A stretch of 34,649 nucleotides of DNA, from contig JAUILH010000031.1 of the NCBI GenBank assembly GCA_030433115.1, forward strand, positions 1 through 34,649, read 5' to 3'. Numbering within the stretch: the first letter of the stretch is position 1; the number at the start of each line of letters is the position of its first letter. Below are positions 16,668 to 23,924 of the stretch, one piece after another. The position numbers and the translations under genes are program-made. The notes below the pieces were generated by a model. That model saw nothing but the letters and a program-made list of their open reading frames with translations, was not told the origin of the DNA and did not search any database. This DNA comes from Bacteroidia bacterium. GTDB taxonomy: Bacteria; Bacteroidota; Bacteroidia; Flavobacteriales_D; JAUILH01.

Positions 16668-17819
16668 TTAAATCAACGAGTCAACATAGCTTCTCACAGA
16701 ATCATCCAAAGCAATCAACTCCTGAATGCTGGAAGCCGAGCTACCGGAAAAATGGATCATCGCTTTTTCATTGTAATTGGCAATATCTAAAAACTGAATT
16801 TTCTCTTCCAAAAACGCCTGGACAGTTACTTCATTGGCGGCATTTAGCACGCACGGCATGCCATTGGAAGCCCCCATGGCATCAAAAGCCAATTGCAAAT
16901 TTTTGAAAGTGTCTTTATCTGGCTGCTCAAAGGTCAGGTTTGGAAAATCGGCAAAATTGAATCGTGGAAAGTCAGACTTAAACCTATCCGGATAACTTAA
17001 TGCAAACTGAATGGGTAGCTTCATGTCTGGCAATCCCATTTGAGATTTGATGCTCCCGTCTTCAAATTGAACCAAAGAGTGCAAAATCGATTGTGGGTGT
17101 ACAATAACATCTATTTGCTCTGGTTTCAAGCCAAATAACCATTTCGCTTCAATAACTTCTAGTCCCTTATTCATCAAGCTGGCAGAATCTATGGTGATCT
17201 TGGCACCCATGTCCCAATTGGGGTGATTCAATGCTTGAGCTTTAGTAACTGACTTTAAGTCTTCAGTGGTCTTTCCCCTAAACGGACCGCCAGAAGCAGT
17301 GAGGTAAATTTTCTCAATTTTATTATGGAACTCGCCAACAATGCATTGGAAAATGGCGGAATGTTCAGAATCTACAGGATAAATATTTACGCCTTTTTCT
17401 TGAGCACGTTGAGTCACCAACTCGCCGGCCACAACCAAAGTTTCTTTATTGGCAAGGGCAATGTTTTTTCCGGCTTCAATGGCACTCATAGTAGGTTCCA
17501 AGCCGGCAAAGCCTACCAATGCGGTTAGTACGATCTCAATCTCATCCATCTGAACGACCTGAGAAAGCGCTTCTTTTCCTGCAAACACTTTAATATCGTC
17601 TTCCCAAAGGGCATTTTTTACCTCCTCAAATCGATTCTCATCCGCAATTACCACCGTATTCGGTAAGTATTTTTTTGCTTGCTCTATCAACAAAGCGGCA
17701 TTTGAATTGGCTGTAAGCACCACCAATTCAAATTTGTCTGAGTGTGCTTCAAATACTTCCAGCGCTTGCGTTCCAATAGAACCTGTGGACCCTAAAATGG
17801 CCAAACCTCTTTTCTCCAT
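16668..17819 (-). CDS. dxr: 1-deoxy-D-xylulose-5-phosphate reductoisomerase (MEP pathway)
   Basis: A 383-residue cytoplasmic enzyme of normal length. NADPH-binding GSTGSIG is at 10-16. Family signatures in order are ANKETLVVAGE, PVDSEHSAIFQC, TASGGPFRGKT, NHPNWDMGAKITIDSASL, NKGLEVIEAKWLF and VIVHPQSILHSLVQFEDGSI. The SEHSAIFQ and NKGLE segments hold the metal- and substrate-binding acidic residues. It converts DXP to MEP in isoprenoid synthesis. It is on the same strand as rseP, the usual neighbour, but about 7.4 kb of plus-strand genes separate them. Its ATG is 154 bases from the divergent T9SS gene. Confidence 0.98.
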   Translation of the reverse strand: MEKRGLAILGSTGSIGTQALEVFEAHSDKFELVVLTANSNAALLIEQAKKYLPNTVVIADENRFEEVKNALWEDDIKVFAGKEALSQVVQMDEIEIVLTALVGFAGLEPTMSAIEAGKNIALANKETLVVAGELVTQRAQEKGVNIYPVDSEHSAIFQCIVGEFHNKIEKIYLTASGGPFRGKTTEDLKSVTKAQALNHPNWDMGAKITIDSASLMNKGLEVIEAKWLFGLKPEQIDVIVHPQSILHSLVQFEDGSIKSQMGLPDMKLPIQFALSYPDRFKSDFPRFNFADFPNLTFEQPDKDTFKNLQLAFDAMGASNGMPCVLNAANEVTVQAFLEEKIQFLDIANYNEKAMIHFSGSSASSIQELIALDDSVRSYVDSLI

Positions 17820-17923
17820 TCTGTAAAGTTATAACAATCGCAAAGGTTCTTGTGTTTGCCAAGGCTTAACTTTTTTTAACATCCTTTAAGGTCCTTTTAA
17901 CAGTGATCCGGAAATCGATCTCG

Positions 17924-17931
17924 TAGATTTG
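17924..17931 (+). promoter_or_regulatory. -7 box of the acidic T9SS gene
   Basis: TAGATTTG fits TAnnTTTG exactly and lies 42 bases ahead of the ATG at 17974. No clear TTTG is found at the expected -33 position, so the assignment is moderate. Confidence 0.42.
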
Positions 17932-17973
17932 AACTGTGCACAAGACGATTAACTCACATTAAATTTTAAACAG

Positions 17974-19044
17974 ATGAAAAAAAATATACTTAAAATAAGT
18001 GCCATTCTCGGTTTGTGTTTGGTGGCTTTTGTTGGCATTGCTCAGACACAAAAAACGGGGGATGATGACGACAAAAAGAAGAAGAAAACCAAAATTGAAA
18101 AGCGTGTTGAAGTAGAGCAGGAAAATGGCGAAACTACCGTAACCATCACCACCATTAAAGATGGCAAAAAAACCGTTGAAAAATTGACTGGTGATGATGC
18201 GCAGGTTTTTCTTGATGAACATGCACATGAAGGTGGTGAAGGAGAAGATATCGAAATCAGAATTGACATGAGTGGTTCTCATTCGGCAATGTCTCAAGAA
18301 GGAACTACAAGCAAGCGTGTTGAGGTGAACGACATCAATGGAGAAAAAGTAGTGAAAGTTGTGACAATAAAGGATGGAGAGGAAACGGTTGAAGAGTATC
18401 GTGGAGCAGAAGCAGATGAATATCTGGAGAATCAGCACGAAAAGATGGGACATACTGGCATGCACCAATTCAAATTCGACTTCAGTGATATGGAAGGAAT
18501 GGATATGGACACTATGAATGAAAAACTCAAGGAAATGATGTCTCAAATGGAAGGCAATGCTTTTTCATTCGATTTTGATACTGAAGGCGGAGAGGGTAAA
18601 GGAGATATGGATGTCAAGATTTTTATGGATGGAGATGATATTCCGGAGGACATGAAGAAAATGTTGGAAGAGATGGACATCAATCTCGATCAGTTAATGG
18701 AAGAAGCGAAAGGCTCTGGTAAAACAAAGGTGATGGTAACCACTATGGTAATGGTTGAAGATGTGGAGAATGAAGAAGGTGAAGCCGATCTGGAGCTGGA
18801 TGCCTTCGAGTTATTCCCCAATCCTAGTGAGGGACAATTAAGAATTAAGTTCGACACTGGAAACGAAAAAGAGGCCACAGTTACTGTTAGAGATCTCAAT
18901 GGTAAAGAAGTGTACAAAAACCGTGTTGAAGGTGCCACTAACTATGAATTAACAGTTGATTTAGGTGAGGAAGCCTCCGGAACTTATATCGTTACCGTTG
19001 ATCAAGATAAGAAACGCAAAAGCAAAAAGCTTATTCTCAAATAG
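17974..19044 (+). CDS. Acidic, Met-rich T9SS-sorted protein with an internal tandem repeat
   Basis: 356 residues. Signal peptide MKKNILKISAILGLCLVAFV is followed by a DDDDKKKKK stretch. Two copies of a roughly 43-residue unit occur at 43-86 and 114-156; both have KRVEV, then NGE, TIKDG, TVE and a final acidic helix ending near DEHAHE or ENQHEK. The middle (about 160-245) is rich in Asp, Glu, Met and Gly (FSDMEGMDMDTMNEKLKEMM). The end (277-356) is a type A sorting domain: ELFPNPSEGQLRIKFDTG, VRDLNGKEVYKN, SGTYIVTVDQDKK and KKLILK. It is therefore a T9SS cargo protein. The acidic Met/His content might bind cations, which is a guess. I do not recognise the repeat family. Confidence 0.88.
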   Translation: MKKNILKISAILGLCLVAFVGIAQTQKTGDDDDKKKKKTKIEKRVEVEQENGETTVTITTIKDGKKTVEKLTGDDAQVFLDEHAHEGGEGEDIEIRIDMSGSHSAMSQEGTTSKRVEVNDINGEKVVKVVTIKDGEETVEEYRGAEADEYLENQHEKMGHTGMHQFKFDFSDMEGMDMDTMNEKLKEMMSQMEGNAFSFDFDTEGGEGKGDMDVKIFMDGDDIPEDMKKMLEEMDINLDQLMEEAKGSGKTKVMVTTMVMVEDVENEEGEADLELDAFELFPNPSEGQLRIKFDTGNEKEATVTVRDLNGKEVYKNRVEGATNYELTVDLGEEASGTYIVTVDQDKKRKSKKLILK

Positions 19045-19077
19045 TTAATTTAGTCAAACCTAAAATTAGCAACAACC

Positions 19078-19108
19078 AAACCGCCTCCATTCCGGAGGTG
19101 GTTTTTTT
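19078..19108 (+). terminator. Intrinsic terminator after the acidic T9SS gene
   Basis: AAACCGCCTCC (19078-19088) pairs with GGAGGTGGTTT (19094-19104) with one G-T wobble and a five-base loop, followed by further T. It lies between convergent genes and may work weakly on the minus strand for the AI-2E-family operon as well. Confidence 0.88.
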
Positions 19109-19122
19109 ATTCGGTCCAAATT

Positions 19123-20202
19123 TTATTTCTGGGTATTTGAGGCAATGCTTTTGTCGCGCAGGTCAACACTTGTGCTTAAGAGCAAACCATAGTGTTTGGT
19201 GTCTGGGTTATTGTCCAGAATAATTTTAATGATGGCAACGATTGGCACGGCCAGAATCATCCCCAGAATTCCACCTATAAACCCAATCACCACAATAGAT
19301 AACACCACCACTAGCGGATTTAAATCTACCTGGTTGCCCACTATTTTTGGTGTGATGATATTGCCTTCCAAAAATTGAATAAGCATCACAGAAAGCAATA
19401 CACCAATTGGATACCAAACACTGTCTTTTGTTGCCAATGCCACAAATGCCGGAATAATGGCACTCATGTATACACCAATGTACGGGATTAGGGTAAGAAT
19501 GGCCGAACACAGACCTAAGAAGATGGCATATGGTAGTCCTAGTGCCAGGTAAGCTATGCAAGAAAGAATGGCTACCACCACTAAAACAATTCCCATGCCT
19601 TTGATATAGGCACGAACAGCCGACTTTATTTTATTTAAAAGCGCCATTCTTTTGTCAATACCGGAAGAATTATCAGCACCGATTTTTAGAAATGCTGTGA
19701 AATTATCGCGGTACTGTAACATAAAAAATACATAAACCGGAACGCTCACTATAAAAAATATGACTGTACTAATGGTAGATACAGCATAGCCTGCAGCGTC
19801 TCCGGAGTGACTTAGCAACTTTTTAGGACTCCAGATTTTTTTCTGAGACTCCATTCCCATGAAATCCATAATATGATTTGAAAATTCGTTGAGTTTCACA
19901 GTGAAACTACCGGATAGATCTGGCATACCACCAATAAAAGCTTTGGTTTGTAGAATTAACATCCCCAAAAGAAGTGATAAAAAACTGGCGATCCCGACTA
20001 CAATTAATAAAACAGATATGGTTCGGTTCATACCTTTATCTTCAAGCTTCTCACACCACGGTTCCAGCGCCAATGCAATAAATGCGGCAAAAATAATTGT
20101 CATTACCAAATTGCTGGCAAAATAGACCGCCACAATGGCTGCCAGCGCAATAAACATTGAGTGGGCAACATACTGTACTTTTGAAAGTTTTTCTTCTGTC
20201 AT
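19123..20202 (-). CDS. AI-2E/PerM-family membrane transporter
   Basis: A 359-residue inner-membrane protein with about eight hydrophobic helices. Helices 1-3 lie in the first 90 residues, a soluble segment follows (about 95-140), and the rest cluster after 140. The conserved family region LGLPYAIFLGLCSAILTLIP and GNQVDLNPLVVVLSIV are clear, followed by the Gly-rich GFIGGILGMILAVP. Members have been linked to AI-2 export, Na+/H+ exchange or osmotic tolerance, so the substrate cannot be assigned. It is the last gene of a four-gene operon; 14 bases separate it from the preceding gene. The company of YtxH- and holin-family proteins points to envelope stress rather than quorum sensing. Confidence 0.92.
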   Translation of the reverse strand: MTEEKLSKVQYVAHSMFIALAAIVAVYFASNLVMTIIFAAFIALALEPWCEKLEDKGMNRTISVLLIVVGIASFLSLLLGMLILQTKAFIGGMPDLSGSFTVKLNEFSNHIMDFMGMESQKKIWSPKKLLSHSGDAAGYAVSTISTVIFFIVSVPVYVFFMLQYRDNFTAFLKIGADNSSGIDKRMALLNKIKSAVRAYIKGMGIVLVVVAILSCIAYLALGLPYAIFLGLCSAILTLIPYIGVYMSAIIPAFVALATKDSVWYPIGVLLSVMLIQFLEGNIITPKIVGNQVDLNPLVVVLSIVVIGFIGGILGMILAVPIVAIIKIILDNNPDTKHYGLLLSTSVDLRDKSIASNTQK

Positions 20203-20216
20203 TTTAATCTGTGTGC

Positions 20217-20528
20217 TTAGTGGTTTATAAATTGGGAGACCAAGTCCTTAAACTTCAATTTTGCATCTGTGAACATACCACTAAGTGTATGTGCAAATGG
20301 TGATTTGTCTGAGGTGTCTTTTTTGGGTGAGGGCCTCATGAAAAAATTAAGTAAAAAGGCCGTCGTTTTTATCCAGTTACCCGATTGAGATAGAGACGTT
20401 CTTGCGCGTGATTCTAGCTTTGAATAATTGGTTGATAAATTCTTAGTCAGCGCTTTTTGCTCCAACTTAATGCTCAAACGCCGTCTTTGAAGATCTTCTA
20501 TGGTTTCTATTTTGTGCGATTGTTTCAC
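20217..20528 (-). CDS. Small basic protein of unknown function in the YtxH/holin operon
   Basis: 103 residues, starting at GTG 20528. The GTG overlaps the TGA of the holin-family gene (GTGA overlap), which is good evidence for a real, translationally coupled gene. It has a helical, charged N-terminal half (IEDLQRRRLSIKLEQKALTK), a short moderately hydrophobic stretch (TTAFLLNFFMRP) and no signal peptide. It is rich in Lys, Ser and Thr. Proteins of this kind accompany phage_holin_3_6 and YtxH genes in Bacteroidota, but I cannot name a domain. It may be a peripheral membrane partner of the two small proteins upstream. Confidence 0.75.
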   Translation of the reverse strand: MKQSHKIETIEDLQRRRLSIKLEQKALTKNLSTNYSKLESRARTSLSQSGNWIKTTAFLLNFFMRPSPKKDTSDKSPFAHTLSGMFTDAKLKFKDLVSQFINH

Positions 20529-20887
20529 CTGTCTTCGTCGATTTCTTCAAGGAGTGATTTAACAATGATATTGGAAACGGGCTTGCTAATTAATTGTCGT
20601 TTAAGTTTCATGACAAGCCAGGTACTTATAGCTGCGCTAAAGGCAACCACACAAAATCCAAGCGCCATGCTTCCCAGTAAATCTCCCAGAAACAATGCCC
20701 CGGCCACCAAAAGCAAAGCCACAACACAGAGAAAAATAAATATGGTGATTACCAAACTTGAGAGTTGTCCGCCCATTCGAGCCAGGCGCTCAACAACTCT
20801 CAGTTTAGTGTCTTCTACTTGCAGTTTCACATAGTCTTGTGAATCTTTTACAAGTGCTTGAATGTGTTTATTTAGTTCCGAATCCAT
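20525..20887 (-). CDS. Phage_holin_3_6-family small membrane protein
   Basis: A 120-residue protein with an N-terminal amphipathic helix (MDSELNKHIQALVKDSQDYV) and two adjacent membrane helices (about 43-65 and 71-91) with a short GDLLGS turn. The C-terminus is charged. The layout matches the Phage_holin_3_6 / DUF1469 family, which despite the name is mostly chromosomal and tied to membrane stress, not lysis. It starts 10 bases after the YtxH gene stop and overlaps the next gene by 4 bases. Confidence 0.85.
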   Translation of the reverse strand: MDSELNKHIQALVKDSQDYVKLQVEDTKLRVVERLARMGGQLSSLVITIFIFLCVVALLLVAGALFLGDLLGSMALGFCVVAFSAAISTWLVMKLKRQLISKPVSNIIVKSLLEEIDEDR

Positions 20888-20897
20888 TCAACGTTAA

Positions 20898-21134
20898 TTA
20901 GGCTTGTCCGTTAGTAGCTTCTTGTGCTGTTTCAGCAGCTTCTTTGGCAGCTTTTTGCGTTTTTTTCACGGTAGATTTCACAGCGTCTGCCACTTCATCT
21001 TTGGCATCTTCTAATTTGCCAGCTAACTTTTGTCTTGTTTCTTTTCCGCTCGCTGGGGCTAATAATACACCTGCAATTGCTCCTACTGCTACACCGGCCA
21101 ATGCTGCCAATGCTATTTTTCCATTGTTTGTCAT
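20898..21134 (-). CDS. YtxH-domain small protein
   Basis: 78 residues. The N-terminal half is a Gly/Ala-rich membrane helix ending in GVLLAPASGKETRQKL, the hallmark of YtxH-like proteins. The rest is a Lys/Ala/Glu helix (KLEDAKDEVADAVKSTVKKT) with LEA/apolipoprotein-like periodicity. Such proteins are commonly induced by stress and sit at the inner membrane. It is the first gene of the four-gene operon. About 248 bases separate it from the divergent aldehyde dehydrogenase. Confidence 0.88.
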   Translation of the reverse strand: MTNNGKIALAALAGVAVGAIAGVLLAPASGKETRQKLAGKLEDAKDEVADAVKSTVKKTQKAAKEAAETAQEATNGQA

Positions 21135-21290
21135 TTTGATTTTTGTTTTTGGTTAATAATTGATTTTGACTGTCGTAATGAAAAAGTGATGCCCTAATCA
21201 ATGAAGTGTTTTATGTTGTTGATTGTCAGCGTTTTTTGTTTTTTAGAATAATTTGTGATGGCGCATGAATGTTTCTTTATTACACTGCTT

Positions 21291-21306
21291 TGTAGAAAAA
21301 TCTACA
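21291..21306. promoter_or_regulatory. Operator-like palindrome in the ytxH-type/ALDH divergent region
   Basis: TGTAGA-AAAA-TCTACA is a perfect 6-bp dyad, 77 bases upstream of the ALDH start. A -7-like box TATTTTTG lies downstream at 21359-21366. It is the type of site a dimeric repressor or activator could use, but no regulator gene is adjacent. Confidence 0.35.
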
Positions 21307-21382
21307 CGTTCTTATTGGGCATCTGGTAATTTATGGGCAGAGAGTCATGAATGATTAGTATTTTTGGATCAAACCATAAGCT

Positions 21383-22825
21383 ATGATCGACATTCAGAAT
21401 TATCTTAACGGAACTTTGCAAGCCGCCAGATCGGGGAGCTACCTAGACAATGTAAACCCATCTATTGGAGAGGTGTACAGCAGAATTCCACGTTCTGGCA
21501 AGGAAGACGTTGATATGGCTGTAGAAGCTGCTGAGGAAGGGTTTAAAGTATGGTCCAACATGAGTAAGGAGGCACGTTCCAATATTATGTTGAAGATTGC
21601 CGATTTAATTGAAGCCAATCACGCTAAACTGGCAGAGGCTGAATCTATAGATAATGGAAAACCATTGAAGTTGGCTGAGCATGTTGATATTCCCAGAGCC
21701 GCTTCCAATTTCAGGTTTTTCGCTACGGCTGTATTGCATTTTTCGTCGGAATCTCATGATATGGACGGTCAGTTCATCAATTATACTTTAAGAAATCCAA
21801 TTGGCATTGTGGGTTGCATTTCACCATGGAACTTGCCCCTTTATTTGTTTACCTGGAAAATTGCACCAGCTCTGGCCACAGGAAATGTTGTAATTGCCAA
21901 GCCTTCTGAAGTGACACCAATGACGGCTTATTTGTTATCTGAATTATGCATTGAGGCCGGGTTGCCAAAAGGAGTGCTTAACATTCTTCACGGATTAGGG
22001 GGAGAAGTAGGCGCTGCCATCACGGAGCACCCAAAAATTAAGGCAGTATCTTTTACTGGTGGGACATCAACAGGCGCTCATATTGCCAAAGTGGCGGCGC
22101 CCATGTTTAAAAAATTGTCACTTGAACTGGGAGGGAAAAACCCAAATATCATTTTTGATGATTGTGATTTTGATAAAGCCTTGTCCACAACCATGCGCTC
22201 TTCATTTGCCAATCAAGGGCAAATCTGCTTATGTGGCTCCAGGGTTTTTGTCCAACGAGGGATTTATGAGAAGTTTAAGACGGCTTTTGTAGAGAAAACC
22301 AAACATGCAAAAGTGAGCTATCCGATGGACCCGGAGGCGAAATTGGGTGCGGTTGTGTCAGAAGATCATATGAATAAGGTGCTGTCTTACGTGGATTTGG
22401 CAAAAGAAGAGGGAGGAACGGTGCTGTGTGGCGGAAAGCGAAAGATACTTGAAGGGGAGTACGCCAACGGCTATTACATTGAACCCACGATCATTGAAGG
22501 ACTGGATCATATGTGTAGAACGAATCAGGAGGAGATTTTTGGCCCTGTGGTTACCATTACGCCATTTGATACTGAGGAAGACGCTCTAGAAATGGCCAAT
22601 TCCGTTGAATACGGTTTGGCTTCCACTATCTGGACTCAGGATATCACCAAAGCGCATAGAGTGGCCGCCAAAATTGAATCGGGCATAGTATGGATCAATT
22701 GCTGGTTGGTACGTGATTTGAGAACCCCTTTTGGAGGCGTTAAGAATTCTGGCGTTGGGCGAGAAGGTGGTTTGGAAGCCTTGAGGTTTTTTACTGAGCC
22801 GAAGAATGTTTGCGTGAGCCTTTAA
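21383..22825 (+). CDS. ALDH8-type aldehyde dehydrogenase, probable 2-aminomuconic/2-hydroxymuconic 6-semialdehyde dehydrogenase
   Basis: A 480-residue NAD-dependent enzyme. Motifs: SPWNLP (oxyanion N150), GNVVIAKPSE (NAD binding), FTGGTSTG, general-base E248 in LELGGKNP, nucleophile C282 in NQGQICLCG, and EEIFGPVV. The C-terminal INCWLVRDLRTPFGG, NSGVGREGG and FFTEPKNVC are characteristic of the ALDH8 group. That group includes 2-aminomuconic semialdehyde dehydrogenase of tryptophan/kynurenine catabolism and 2-hydroxymuconic semialdehyde dehydrogenase of aromatic meta-cleavage. No other kynurenine- or catechol-pathway gene lies in the window, so it is isolated. A -7-like box (21359-21366) lies 16 bases before the ATG. 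General activity is certain, the exact substrate less so. Confidence 0.92.
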   Translation: MIDIQNYLNGTLQAARSGSYLDNVNPSIGEVYSRIPRSGKEDVDMAVEAAEEGFKVWSNMSKEARSNIMLKIADLIEANHAKLAEAESIDNGKPLKLAEHVDIPRAASNFRFFATAVLHFSSESHDMDGQFINYTLRNPIGIVGCISPWNLPLYLFTWKIAPALATGNVVIAKPSEVTPMTAYLLSELCIEAGLPKGVLNILHGLGGEVGAAITEHPKIKAVSFTGGTSTGAHIAKVAAPMFKKLSLELGGKNPNIIFDDCDFDKALSTTMRSSFANQGQICLCGSRVFVQRGIYEKFKTAFVEKTKHAKVSYPMDPEAKLGAVVSEDHMNKVLSYVDLAKEEGGTVLCGGKRKILEGEYANGYYIEPTIIEGLDHMCRTNQEEIFGPVVTITPFDTEEDALEMANSVEYGLASTIWTQDITKAHRVAAKIESGIVWINCWLVRDLRTPFGGVKNSGVGREGGLEALRFFTEPKNVCVSL

Positions 22826-22854
22826 AGCAGGTTTTTTGCTAACTAAATTGAATA

Positions 22855-23017
22855 GACAGTGTCCTAGAATTGGGTTATTTTAGTTCTTGATGGTCATTTT
22901 GACCAACGTGGAGAAATCTCTGCTAATGCCAGGAATAAAGATTTAGCCCCGCTGATTTTCAATTCTCGGCTATGCTCGAAATGACTTTGTTGGACAACCA
23001 AATTCTAGGACACTGTC
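22855..23017. repeat. 163-bp inverted-repeat (MITE/REP-like) intergenic element
   Basis: Terminal arms GACAGTGTCCTAGAATTGGG (22855-22874) and the reverse complement of 22998-23017 agree at 19 of 20 bases. Inside is a second, looser inverted pair: GTCATTTTGACC...GGAGAA (22893-22915, plus) and GTCATTTCGAGC...CGAGAA (22963-22985, minus). The latter resembles extragenic repeats that I recall as common in Bacteroidota genomes. It holds no ORF and lies between the ALDH stop and the terminator of the convergent lipoprotein gene. It looks like a non-autonomous mobile element or a bacterial interspersed mosaic-type element. Confidence 0.7.
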
Positions 23018-23024
23018 ATTAAAT

Positions 23025-23049
23025 AAAAAAGCGCGGGATTCCCCACGCT
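23025..23049 (-). terminator. Intrinsic terminator of the 190-residue lipoprotein gene
   Basis: On the minus strand AGCGTGGG pairs with CCCGCGCT (one G-T wobble; positions 23049-23042 with 23037-23030) and a six-T run follows (23030-23025). On the plus strand the wobble becomes a C-A mismatch, so the signal is meant for the minus strand. Confidence 0.82.
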
Positions 23050-23070
23050 TCATTTTAAAATAATTTCTAT

Positions 23071-23643
23071 TTATTCGAAGGCTTTTTCCATTTCTTCATC
23101 CAATGGATTCTCCGTAAGTGTCATGTTGTTGTTTCGAGCGAATTCCTGCTGAGCGGCCTCAAATTCAGCATCTGCAGCAGCCTCACCTTCGTCCAATGTC
23201 TCAAGCAATTCATTGTACTCGGCTTCATCTTCCTCAGTGTATTCTTCCTGCCCTTCAATTTCAAGCATTCTTTTCAACTTCTCAAACGACTTTTGATTAA
23301 CTTCTATTGAAGCAATTAGGGCATTGAGAAGTCTTCGTCCTCCTGAGTATGGTTTTACATCATCCAAACTCGCCAAAACATCATCACATTCTGCCAGAGC
23401 TTTGTCAACAATTTTTACTTTGTCTTCATGCTCTTCAGCGTTTCCTAATTCAATAAAGTATTGGTATACACGTCCTTGCATGCCAACAAGTCCATCATTG
23501 TACTCTACGGCATCATTGGCGTTACCGTTTTCAAGGTTTTCGGCATCTTTTTCCATGTCCTCAATCTTCTCTTCAGTGGTTTTTTCGCCACAAGAGCTTA
23601 CAACTAAGGCGGATAATAGTAATAGTGTAAGTAATTTTTTCAT
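23071..23643 (-). CDS. Acidic helical lipoprotein of unknown function
   Basis: 190 residues with a lipoprotein signal MKKLLTLLLLSALVVSSC (lipid Cys at 18). The mature part is highly acidic and almost entirely predicted helix, e.g. EEKIEDMEKDAENLENG, VDKALAECDDVLASLDD and the Glu-rich EYTEEDEAEYNELLETLDEG. No Asp directly follows the Cys, so retention signals cannot be judged; in Bacteroidota such proteins may be at either membrane. It stands alone, with a terminator after it and a small ORF upstream. I do not recognise a family. Confidence 0.85.
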   Translation of the reverse strand: MKKLLTLLLLSALVVSSCGEKTTEEKIEDMEKDAENLENGNANDAVEYNDGLVGMQGRVYQYFIELGNAEEHEDKVKIVDKALAECDDVLASLDDVKPYSGGRRLLNALIASIEVNQKSFEKLKRMLEIEGQEEYTEEDEAEYNELLETLDEGEAAADAEFEAAQQEFARNNNMTLTENPLDEEMEKAFE

Positions 23644-23714
23644 CGTTAAATTTTTCTAAATGTAGAAAAAAACGATGATTAATTTAAGTGAATGGTTTGA
23701 ATGTTTTGGAATGT

Positions 23715-23813
23715 CTATTCCTCTACAGCTTTATTGCCATTGGTGAAAAACCAGGCAAACTTCTTATTAAACCACGCCTCAAATTGATAGTACTTTTCGA
23801 TTAAATAACTCAT
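23715..23813 (-). CDS. Possible 32-residue aromatic mini-protein
   Basis: An ATG at 23813 opens a 33-codon frame ending in TAG at 23715. It encodes MSYLIEKYYQFEAWFNKKFA followed by WFFTNGNKAVEE. The clustering of Tyr, Phe and Trp on a short amphipathic helix with basic residues is not what random sequence gives, and it suggests a membrane-surface peptide. I have a vague memory of similar tiny Bacteroidota proteins with the WFFTNG ending, but cannot verify it. It lies on the same strand as its neighbours, 111 bases after the 95-residue gene. Treat as probable but unproven. Confidence 0.45.
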   Translation of the reverse strand: MSYLIEKYYQFEAWFNKKFAWFFTNGNKAVEE

Positions 23814-23924
23814 TGCTCAAATGTTTTCGCCAGATGTGAGGGTCTGATCGGTTCGTAAAATCAACAGCATAATTACCGGGTAGTAAGCGGTAGGAGGTAC
23901 TATTATAACCCTAAAGTGTAACTT

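Noticed and set aside
17959-18546. Antisense frame of 195 codons opposite the acidic T9SS gene
   Set aside because: Its Phe/His/Ile-rich product is what antisense reading of a Glu/Asp/Lys/Met-rich gene gives; the plus frame has a signal peptide and sorting domain.
19123-20202. AI-2E-family gene as evidence for autoinducer-2 signalling
   Set aside because: The family name does not establish the substrate; no luxS or AI-2 uptake gene is present.
20525-20887. Holin-family gene as a sign of a prophage
   Set aside because: No phage structural, lysis or integrase genes are near; this family is mostly chromosomal and here sits in a YtxH/AI-2E-family operon.
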